From Micromonosporaceae bacterium (GTDB lineage Bacteria; Actinomycetota; Actinomycetes; Mycobacteriales; Micromonosporaceae): 19,516 nucleotides of DNA. Below are positions 7,326 through 13,584 of the stretch, in pieces. Below the pieces are notes generated by a model, which saw only the letters and a program-made list of their open reading frames with translations, did not search any database and had not been told where the DNA came from. The DNA lies in contig DPJL01000416.1 in the NCBI GenBank assembly GCA_003543035.1, forward strand, positions 9,194-28,709, given 5' to 3'. Positions within the stretch are counted from its first letter, which is position 1, and every line of letters starts with the position of its first letter. Position numbers and translations under genes: made by a program.

Positions 7326-8539
7326 GAGGTGACCTTAGCGGTCAGCTCGCCCTCGGCCAGCCTTACGCGCAGCGCCTCGCCCTTGCGCGCCTCGGCGGCT
7401 TCACGAAGCACATGCCCGTCAGCACGCTGAACGATGGCATAGCCGCGAGAAAGGGTCGCCGCGGGGGAGAGCGCCCGCAGTCGCGCCAAGGTGTGCCCGA
7501 GCTCACCGTCTGCTCTGGACAGTCGGTGGTCCACGGTTCGGCGAATGCGATCAACGGTCTGATGCAGGTCGTTTTCCAGCCGATCGATCAGCGCCTGCGG
7601 CCTGGCGAGAGCGGGCCGACTGCGGAAGGAGTCGAGTCTTTGCTGCTCGCGGTCGATCCGATGACGTACGGCCTGAGTGACCCGCTGGCGAGCCTGCGCG
7701 ATGAGGCGCAGCTCCTCAGCGAGATCTGGCACGACCCGCTTCGCCGCATCGGTGGGGGTCGAAGCGCGCAGGTCAGCTACCCAATCGACCAGCGGGGTGT
7801 CCGGCTCGTGGCCGATCGCCGAGATCACCGGGGTCCGGCAGGCGAAAACCGCCCGGCACAGCGCCTCATCGCTGAAGGGGAGCAGATCCTCCACCGATCC
7901 ACCGCCACGCGCCAAGATGATCACGTCAACACTCTCATCTGCGTCGAGCGACTGCAGGGCTCCGATGATCGACGGGACCGCCGTCGGTCCCTGGACTGTG
8001 ACATTGAGCACCCGAAAGTCGACCGCGGGCCAGCGACGCTGCGCGTTGGTCATCACATCCCGCTCGGCTGCGCTGGCCCGGGCCGTGATCAACCCGATCC
8101 GCCTCGGCAGGAAAGGTGGCCTGCGCTTTCGTCGCGGATCGAAGAGGCCTTCGGCCTGCAGCAGCTTCTTCAGCTGCTCAAGCCTGGCCAGCAGCTCGCC
8201 GAGCCCGACCTGGCGGATCTCGACGGCACGCAACGAGAGCGTCCCACGCTGGGCAAACCACTCGGGTTTGGCGTGCACGACAACGCGGGCACCCTCTTCG
8301 AGCAGGGGCGCACCCGCATCGAGCACGTCGCGGCTGGCGGTGACGGTGAGGCTGAGATCAGCTGACGGATCCCGCAGCGTGAGAAAGACCGTGTTGGCTC
8401 CTGGGCGCCGTGAGAGCTGTGCCACCTGGCCATCCATCCAGACCCAGCCCAGCTTGCCGATCCACGCGCTGACCTTCTGGCTCACCACCCGGACCGGCCA
8501 AGGCTGCTCGGGCGTGCTCTGCTGGCCGGGTTCAGTCAT
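7322..8539 (-). CDS. xseA: Exodeoxyribonuclease VII large subunit
   Basis: Catalytic subunit of ExoVII (EC 3.1.11.6), which degrades single-stranded DNA to oligonucleotides in repair. The 405 aa chain contains an N-terminal OB fold (about 15-110) with the WVWMDGQVAQL strand, then the catalytic domain. Candidate active-site residues are Asp161 in ERDVM, Arg211 in ARGGGS, and His244 and Asp247 in IGHEPD, matching the spacing of the family. A long coiled-coil region (about 270-370) follows. The ATG start at 8539 has no strong Shine-Dalgarno sequence; TATCCT on the minus strand, 7 nt upstream, may be the -10 element of a leaderless or near-leaderless transcript. It is divergent from ispH, separated by only 23 bp. 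Confidence 0.96.
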   Translation of the reverse strand: MTEPGQQSTPEQPWPVRVVSQKVSAWIGKLGWVWMDGQVAQLSRRPGANTVFLTLRDPSADLSLTVTASRDVLDAGAPLLEEGARVVVHAKPEWFAQRGTLSLRAVEIRQVGLGELLARLEQLKKLLQAEGLFDPRRKRRPPFLPRRIGLITARASAAERDVMTNAQRRWPAVDFRVLNVTVQGPTAVPSIIGALQSLDADESVDVIILARGGGSVEDLLPFSDEALCRAVFACRTPVISAIGHEPDTPLVDWVADLRASTPTDAAKRVVPDLAEELRLIAQARQRVTQAVRHRIDREQQRLDSFRSRPALARPQALIDRLENDLHQTVDRIRRTVDHRLSRADGELGHTLARLRALSPAATLSRGYAIVQRADGHVLREAAEARKGEALRVRLAEGELTAKVTS

Positions 8540-8562
8540 GGAGTCGAGGATAGAATCACCGG
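8540..8562. promoter_or_regulatory. Compact divergent xseA/ispH promoter with overlapping -10 elements
   Basis: The intergenic region is 23 bp. On the plus strand TAGAAT (8551-8556) lies 6 nt before the ispH GTG. On the minus strand TATCCT (plus-strand 8547-8552) lies 7 nt before the xseA ATG. The two hexamers share two base pairs. The -35 contacts for each promoter would fall inside the coding region of the opposite gene. Both transcripts would be leaderless or nearly so. Confidence 0.5.
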
Positions 8563-9537
8563 GTGACCGAAACTCCCGCCCGCAAGCGTGTCCTGCTCGC
8601 CAAGCCGCGCGGCTACTGTGCGGGCGTCGACCGGGCGGTGCAGACCGTCGAAGAGGCGCTCAAGCTCTACGGTGCGCCGATCTATGTGCGTAAGCAGATC
8701 GTGCACAACAAGCACGTGGTCACGACGCTCGAGGCGCAGGGCGCGATCTTCGTGGAAGAGAACGAGGAGGTCCCCGAGGGATCGACCGTGGTCTTCTCCG
8801 CGCACGGCGTGGCTCCCGAGGTCTACGAGCAGGCCCGCGAGCGCAATCTCAAGGCGATCGACGCCACCTGCCCGCTGGTTACCAAGGTGCACCACGAGGC
8901 GCGCCGGTTTGCCGCGGAGGATTACGACATCCTGCTGATCGGCCACGAAGGCCACGAAGAAGTCATTGGTACCAGTGGTGAGGCTCCGGCCCACATCCAG
9001 CTTGTTGACGGGCCCGACGGCGTGGACAGGGTCACTGTTCGCGATCCGAGCAGGGTGGTCTGGCTTTCGCAGACGACGCTGAGTGTCGACGAGACCCTGG
9101 AAACCGTGGCGCAGCTGAAGAAGAAGCTGCCGCTGCTGCAATCCCCGCCGAGCGACGACATCTGTTATGCCACGCAGAACAGGCAACAGGTGATGAAGCA
9201 GATCGCCCTCGACTGTGACGTCGTGCTGGTGGTGGGTTCTCGCAACTCGTCGAATTCGGTGCGGATGGTCGAGGTCGCGGTGCAGGCCGGGGCTAGGCAG
9301 GGCTACCTGATCGACTTCGCGCACGAGATCCAGGACGAGTGGCTCGAAGGGGCCACCACGATCGGCCTCTCCTCGGGTGCGAGCGTCCCGGAAGAGCTCG
9401 TCGAGCAGGTGCTTACGCACCTGGCCGATCGCGGTTTCGCCGATGTGGAAGAGGTCCTGACGGTCGATGAGCGACTCGTCTTCTCCCTTCCGCAGGAGCT
9501 TAAGAAGGATATGAAAGCCGCAGCTGCCGGCCGCTAG
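8563..9537 (+). CDS. ispH: 4-hydroxy-3-methylbut-2-enyl diphosphate reductase (IspH/LytB)
   Basis: Last enzyme of the MEP isoprenoid pathway (EC 1.17.7.4), reducing HMBPP to IPP and DMAPP with a [4Fe-4S] cluster. The three cluster cysteines are present: Cys19 in RGYCAGV, Cys103 in ATCPLV and Cys201 in ICYATQ. The substrate-binding histidines in SAHGV (His81) and IGHEGH (His128), and the EVIGTSGE segment with its catalytic glutamate, are intact. Length of 324 aa is typical. The start is GTG at 8563; no Shine-Dalgarno sequence is visible and TAGAAT is 6 nt upstream, so a leaderless mRNA is likely. Its TAG stop overlaps the stop of the convergent secreted-protein gene within CTAG. Confidence 0.97.
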   Translation: MTETPARKRVLLAKPRGYCAGVDRAVQTVEEALKLYGAPIYVRKQIVHNKHVVTTLEAQGAIFVEENEEVPEGSTVVFSAHGVAPEVYEQARERNLKAIDATCPLVTKVHHEARRFAAEDYDILLIGHEGHEEVIGTSGEAPAHIQLVDGPDGVDRVTVRDPSRVVWLSQTTLSVDETLETVAQLKKKLPLLQSPPSDDICYATQNRQQVMKQIALDCDVVLVVGSRNSSNSVRMVEVAVQAGARQGYLIDFAHEIQDEWLEGATTIGLSSGASVPEELVEQVLTHLADRGFADVEEVLTVDERLVFSLPQELKKDMKAAAAGR

Positions 9538-10004
9538 GGCGCGCGATACTCCACTGCCCGGCCGCAATAGCTTGGCGGCAAAGTGCTGGAGTGGCGGCAG
9601 ACCTGGATGACCAGGCGGTCAATCCTTGCCACCGTCGAGTTCGAGCCCAGGACGAAGCCGAAGGACACCACGTTGTTGTCAGCCCGCTGAGCTTCCCTGT
9701 CCACCACGACGTTGCCCGCATAGACAGTGAACGTCGCGATGCTGAAGCGCCGGTCGTCGGGACAAGCGGGGCCCGGATCCGTTGGCACAGGCCGATCCGT
9801 GAGCGTGCCGCGAACGTCCACTGCGACGGCACGCGGTGGCGTGCCGGCCAGCCGCCAATCGAGGCTTCCCCGGGTGGACCCGTAGCGGCATTGGTCGCCC
9901 GAGTCCGCGGCGAACGGGATAGGCGCTGCCTGTACCGGCGACGACACTGCCAGCCCGGTAAGGAGAGTGGCGGCCAACACCGCCACGATACGCAGGGTTC
10001 TCAT
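9534..10004 (-). CDS. Small secreted protein of unknown function
   Basis: Protein of 156 aa. Residues 1-26 form a signal peptide (Arg at 2 and 5, hydrophobic core, cleavage after VQA). The mature domain of about 130 aa has four cysteines (39, 81, 136, 147), enough for two disulfides, and a beta-rich pattern. I do not recognise the family. An open frame continues upstream to 10367, but that part runs through the rmuC gene in another frame. The ATG at 10004 starts a clear signal peptide and has TACATT as a candidate -10 element 7 nt upstream, so the short form is chosen. It is convergent with ispH, sharing the CTAG stop overlap, and downstream of rmuC by 53 nt. Confidence 0.75.
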   Translation of the reverse strand: MRTLRIVAVLAATLLTGLAVSSPVQAAPIPFAADSGDQCRYGSTRGSLDWRLAGTPPRAVAVDVRGTLTDRPVPTDPGPACPDDRRFSIATFTVYAGNVVVDREAQRADNNVVSFGFVLGSNSTVARIDRLVIQVCRHSSTLPPSYCGRAVEYRAP

Positions 10005-10011
10005 GCATCGA

Positions 10012-10017
10012 AATGTA
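10012..10017 (-). promoter_or_regulatory. Putative -10 element for the secreted-protein gene
   Basis: TACATT on the minus strand, 7 nt upstream of the ATG at 10004. It sits in a locally AT-rich stretch after the end of rmuC and may form a leaderless promoter. No clear -35 is seen. Confidence 0.35.
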
Positions 10018-10057
10018 TCAAGATTGATGAACGTTGGATTCGTTTCGAACAGAACTC

Positions 10058-11140
10058 TTACAAAGCGTGATCCTGGTGGGCTTCCTCGGCTAGCAGCTCG
10101 GGTGCCTGCGGCTGGCGTGGGGCAAGCTCGATCGGGGTCAGGTCGCCGATGGAGTCGCCGGAGATACCCAGCTCGGAAAGCCGTCGTGCGGTTACCAGCA
10201 CCCGTTGCTCGAGCGAGCCGACAGCATTGTTGTAGGCCACCACGGACGAGTTCAGCGAGTTGCCGAGCTTGGTCAGGTGGCCGCCGACCGTGCTGAGCCG
10301 GCCGTAAAGCTGCTTGGCCAGCTGGTGAATCTCCATTGCGTTGCGGGACAGGGCCTCCTGGCGCCACGTGTAGGCGACCGTCCGCAGTAGAGCCACCAAT
10401 GTGGACGGTGTCGCGAGCACAACGTTTCGCGTGAAGGCGTGCTCAAGCAGCGACGGGTCGTGTTGCAGCGCAACGTCCAGGAAGGGCTCGGCGGGAACGA
10501 AGAGCACCACGAACTCGGGTGACTGCGCGAAGGCTTCCCAATAGCTGCGCGCGCTCAGGATGTCCACGTGTGACTTGAGTGCCTTGGCGTGCAAGCCGAA
10601 CTGCTCATTGAGATAGGCGTCGAGAGGAACTTTGGCGTCGACGACCACGCTGCGCCCGCCGTGCAAGCGCACCACCATGTCCGGCCGCAGCACCGAATCG
10701 TCGAGCGTCACGGTCAACTGCTCGTAGAAGTCGCAGTGTTCCAACATCCCCGCCGCCTCGACGACGCGGCGAAGCTGATGTTCGCCCCAACGGCCGCGGA
10801 CATGGGAGGTGCGAAGGGCACCAACGAGTTGGCCGGTCTGCTCGTTGGCCACGCGCAATTGAGAGCGCAGCTCGGCGTAGGCGTCGATGCGGTCGTGCTC
10901 GAGCTGGCGCAAGGTCTCGTTCAGCGGAGTGATAGCGCGGGCAACCGCTTCCTGCGATTGAGCGGTGGCCTCGTAGGAGAGGGCGCGCATCGCATGCTCC
11001 AAGCGCGCCTCGCCCACGCTCTGCAGCTCCACCGTGGCTTTGAGCCGGGCGAGCTCAGGCGCGGAGCGGGCCCGGGCGGCAAGCCACCCGAGCCCGGCAC
11101 CGGCGAGGAGGCAGATGACGACAATCGCGACAGTGTCCAC
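10058..11140 (-). CDS. rmuC: RmuC-family DNA recombination protein
   Basis: Protein of 360 aa with an N-terminal membrane-spanning helix (about 3-22), a coiled-coil segment (about 25-95) and the RmuC domain (about 95-330). The domain includes the WGEHQLRRVVEAAGML, VDAKVPLDAYL and FVVLFVPAEPFLDVAL segments that identify the family. RmuC proteins are nuclease-like and limit inversion or recombination at short repeats in E. coli; the mechanism in actinobacteria is not established. The start is GTG at 11140, 3 nt after the stop of the carboxypeptidase gene, so the two are probably in one transcript. Confidence 0.92.
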   Translation of the reverse strand: MDTVAIVVICLLAGAGLGWLAARARSAPELARLKATVELQSVGEARLEHAMRALSYEATAQSQEAVARAITPLNETLRQLEHDRIDAYAELRSQLRVANEQTGQLVGALRTSHVRGRWGEHQLRRVVEAAGMLEHCDFYEQLTVTLDDSVLRPDMVVRLHGGRSVVVDAKVPLDAYLNEQFGLHAKALKSHVDILSARSYWEAFAQSPEFVVLFVPAEPFLDVALQHDPSLLEHAFTRNVVLATPSTLVALLRTVAYTWRQEALSRNAMEIHQLAKQLYGRLSTVGGHLTKLGNSLNSSVVAYNNAVGSLEQRVLVTARRLSELGISGDSIGDLTPIELAPRQPQAPELLAEEAHQDHAL

Positions 11141-11143
11141 GCC

Positions 11144-12598
11144 CTAAGACTGCACGAAGTCCGCAAGGTGCTGTGACTGCGCCACGCGCGAGGGCTCATG
11201 GACGTACATCATGTGACCCGCCTCGTAGTACTTGAACTCGATATTCCCGCGCAGCTCAGCGGGGATTTCGAGGTGGGCAAAGGTGTGTTCGCTGGCGTAG
11301 TAAGGGGTCGCGCCGTCGTGGTATCCACAAGCGACCTGTACGCGCAGATGCGGGTTGGCGCGCATCGCCGCGGCCAACTTGTCCGCCACGTTGACGTGTT
11401 GCCCCTCGAACTCCTTGAACGACCACGGGTTGACCTGCTTCCACGCCAGCACCTCGTAGGGCAGGTCCTGCTCGACCTGTAGCTCCTGGCGCAGGTACTG
11501 GTTGATCGCCGCCCCGTAGGGGCCCATGATGGCGTTGCCGGACGGGTCCGAGCTCCAATATTCCTTGCCATAGTCGGAATCCCAGCCCAGGAACCGGCCG
11601 TCGAGCCGGCCCACGGTGCGCTTCTGCGACCGCAACACCTCGGTGTAATAGCGGATGTGCTCGGGCCGCAGGTTGATGCGATCGACATATTCCACGGAAA
11701 GTCCGCTGAGACGGGCGAGTCGCTCCACAGCCGACTGCCGCTCCTCCGCCGTCAAGCGGGCGCCACGGTCCAATGCCCACGGATAGTCGCGGCTCGCGAA
11801 CTCCTCTGCCTCGGCCAGCACCTCAGCCAGCGGCCGATCGCCGTGCAAGCCGTGATAATGCGCGATGGCGGCATAGGTGGGCAGGAAGAGCGGGTAGGCG
11901 ATGTCGAGGTGCGGGTGGAACTCGATGGTGCCGATGTTGAGCACACTGGAGATCAGGATGAGGCCGTTGAGGTACAACGTATGGCGCTCTTGCAGGTGTT
12001 GAGCCAATGCAGCGGCGCGCAGGGTGCCGTAGGACTCGCCGCACAGATATTTCGGGGACAGCCAACGGCCGTTGCGCGATGTCCAGAGCCGGATCAGCTC
12101 GCCGATACTCTCCATATCGGCGGTAAACCCGTGGTATTCCTTGGATTTCTCACCCTTGAGCGCCCGCGAGTAGCCGGTCGACACCGGGTCGATGAAGACC
12201 AGATCCGCGTGGCGCAGCAGGGTTTCGGCGTTGTCGGCAAGGTCGTAGGGCGGTGGGAGCAGGGCACCCGCGTCGCCCATGACCACCCGGCGAGGACCTA
12301 GCAAGCCCAGGTGCAGCCACACACTCGACGACCCTGGCCCGCCATTGAAAGCGAAAACCACTGGGCGGGTACCAGGATCCGCCCCCTCAAGCACATAAGA
12401 GACCACGAACATCTCGGCCTTGGCCTTGTGCCCGTCGAATTTGTCCTCGGTGTGCGACTCGAATCGGAGCACCACGCGCCCGGCGGTGGCCGTGTAGCGC
12501 AGCCCGTTGACTTCGTGGCTGGTGGTGACCAGTTGGTCAGTGGGATCCGGGCTTACCTCTTCGGTCTTCTTCTCGTCGGGTTTCTGCTCCTCTGTCAT
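11144..12598 (-). CDS. S10-family serine carboxypeptidase-like peptidase
   Basis: Alpha/beta-hydrolase peptidase of 484 aa. The oxyanion-hole motif NGGPGSSS (85-92) and nucleophile Ser189 in CGESYGT are present. Asp428 (GYHDGATP) and His462 (AGHMMYVH) complete the triad. These assign it to family S10. No signal peptide is visible; the N-terminus is charged (MTEEQKPDEKKTEE), so it appears cytoplasmic, unlike the vacuolar or secreted eukaryotic members. Role is probably C-terminal trimming of peptides, but the substrate is unknown. A TTGACA hexamer on the minus strand (12624-12629) overlaps the stop of the upstream winged-helix gene; the gap between the genes is 27 nt. It is followed by rmuC after 3 nt. 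Confidence 0.93.
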   Translation of the reverse strand: MTEEQKPDEKKTEEVSPDPTDQLVTTSHEVNGLRYTATAGRVVLRFESHTEDKFDGHKAKAEMFVVSYVLEGADPGTRPVVFAFNGGPGSSSVWLHLGLLGPRRVVMGDAGALLPPPYDLADNAETLLRHADLVFIDPVSTGYSRALKGEKSKEYHGFTADMESIGELIRLWTSRNGRWLSPKYLCGESYGTLRAAALAQHLQERHTLYLNGLILISSVLNIGTIEFHPHLDIAYPLFLPTYAAIAHYHGLHGDRPLAEVLAEAEEFASRDYPWALDRGARLTAEERQSAVERLARLSGLSVEYVDRINLRPEHIRYYTEVLRSQKRTVGRLDGRFLGWDSDYGKEYWSSDPSGNAIMGPYGAAINQYLRQELQVEQDLPYEVLAWKQVNPWSFKEFEGQHVNVADKLAAAMRANPHLRVQVACGYHDGATPYYASEHTFAHLEIPAELRGNIEFKYYEAGHMMYVHEPSRVAQSQHLADFVQS

Positions 12599-12625
12599 GG
12601 GAGCAGACAGTACCCAGTGGGAATG

Positions 12626-13048
12626 TCAATTTGGGAGGTGCCGCAGGACGGAGAAGCTCTCCGAGCCTTCGAGGCGGTAGCCGAAGCCGTGGATGGTCGC
12701 AATGGCGTCGCCGTATTCGCCCAGCTTCACCCTGATCCGGCGGACGTGCACGTCCACGGTTCGTTCGCCGCTGAACTCGTGTCCCCACACCGCTCGCAGC
12801 AACTGCATCCGGGTGAAGGCCGCGCCGGGATGGCAGGTGAGGAAGAGCAGCAGGTCGTATTCGCGGCGGGTGAAGCGGACTGCCTGTCCCCCGAGGACGA
12901 CCTTGCGACTGGCTGTGTCGATTACTACTGGGCCGGGCACACGCTGCTCAAAGTCGTGTTCCACCTCGGAGATGGCTTGCACGAGACGGTCGGCCGACTC
13001 TTGTGCGCCGGGGCCGGTGAGTGTGACGGTGAGGGTAACGGTTGGCAC
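12626..13048 (-). CDS. Stand-alone OmpR/PhoB-type winged-helix transcriptional regulator
   Basis: Protein of 140 aa. The C-terminal half (about 43-132) is a Trans_Reg_C winged helix: FTRREYDLLLFLTCHPG, then the recognition region ERTVDVHVRRIRVKLGE, then the wing IHGFGYRLE. The N-terminal 40 residues are short and contain no receiver domain, so control is not by phosphorelay of the usual kind. An in-frame TTG start at 13069 is possible, but GTG at 13048 has TATCCT 6 nt upstream (minus strand, 13055-13060), fitting a leaderless start. Targets are unknown. It is 32 nt downstream of ogt and 27 nt upstream of the S10 peptidase, all on one strand, and could regulate either. Confidence 0.85.
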   Translation of the reverse strand: MPTVTLTVTLTGPGAQESADRLVQAISEVEHDFEQRVPGPVVIDTASRKVVLGGQAVRFTRREYDLLLFLTCHPGAAFTRMQLLRAVWGHEFSGERTVDVHVRRIRVKLGEYGDAIATIHGFGYRLEGSESFSVLRHLPN

Positions 13049-13054
13049 TCGCTC

Positions 13055-13060
13055 AGGATA
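13055..13060 (-). promoter_or_regulatory. Putative -10 element for the winged-helix regulator
   Basis: TATCCT on the minus strand lies 6 nt before the GTG at 13048. This supports choosing that start over the upstream TTG. No consensus -35 was found. Confidence 0.35.
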
Positions 13061-13080
13061 TCTCCGCAAACCCTATAGGT

Positions 13081-13584
13081 CTAGTAGGAATTTGCCTCAT
13101 GCTGCAAAAGCCAGCGCTTTATGTCGAGACCCCATCGATACCCGCCTAAGGAACCGTCGGCTCGCAGCACCCGGTGGCAAGGCACCAGAAGCGCTATCTG
13201 ATTGCGAGCGCAGCCTTGCGCGGCGGCCCGCACGGCTCCCGGCTTGCCGGTGAGCTGAGCGAACTCGGTGTAGGTGATCGGCGTGTCCAGCGTTCGCAAG
13301 ACATCCCAGCAGTGCTCGAGATAGACCGTTCCGCTCTGTGCCACGGGCACGGTGTCGATCGCGGTCAGATCGCCGTCGAGATAAGCCTTCACCGCGTCGA
13401 CAGCGCTCTGCGGGACGTCACCGCGTGGAAGGTCACCGGCCGCACGGAGCCTAGAGGAGCTCGTCGCTCTTTGCGAGGCGAGGCTACGTGGCCATGAATC
13501 GCTGTTGCCGAATCGTGCCGCGGTGACGGCGAGTCCGTTGCCTGTCATGGTGAAAGGGCCTACCGGCGTGGAAATAGTGATCAT
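13081..13584 (-). CDS. ogt: Methylated-DNA-[protein]-cysteine S-methyltransferase
   Basis: Suicide repair protein of 167 aa that transfers alkyl groups from O6-alkylguanine to its active-site cysteine (EC 2.1.1.63). The active site is Cys136 in LVPCHRV. The preceding helix-turn-helix with AVRAAAQGCARNQI and the C-terminal GGYRWGLDIKRWLL are intact. An in-frame ATG at 13626 lies inside the upstream gene; the ATG at 13584 overlaps the ada-alkA stop by one base (TAATG) and begins the conserved MITISTPVGP, so it is chosen. The overlap implies translational coupling. Pairing of ogt with ada-alkA also occurs in mycobacteria and points to a joint alkylation-damage response. Confidence 0.95.
   Translation of the reverse strand: MITISTPVGPFTMTGNGLAVTAARFGNSDSWPRSLASQRATSSSRLRAAGDLPRGDVPQSAVDAVKAYLDGDLTAIDTVPVAQSGTVYLEHCWDVLRTLDTPITYTEFAQLTGKPGAVRAAAQGCARNQIALLVPCHRVLRADGSLGGYRWGLDIKRWLLQHEANSY

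Noticed and set aside
7412..8693. Plus-strand open frames of more than 300 codons opposite xseA
   Set aside because: xseA and ispH are unambiguous here; the opposite frames have shadow-type composition and one runs into ispH.
10005..10367. N-terminal extension of the secreted-protein frame, giving 277 aa
   Set aside because: It overlaps rmuC by about 310 nt in another frame, has a low-complexity Arg/Pro-rich translation, and would bury the signal peptide that starts at 10004.
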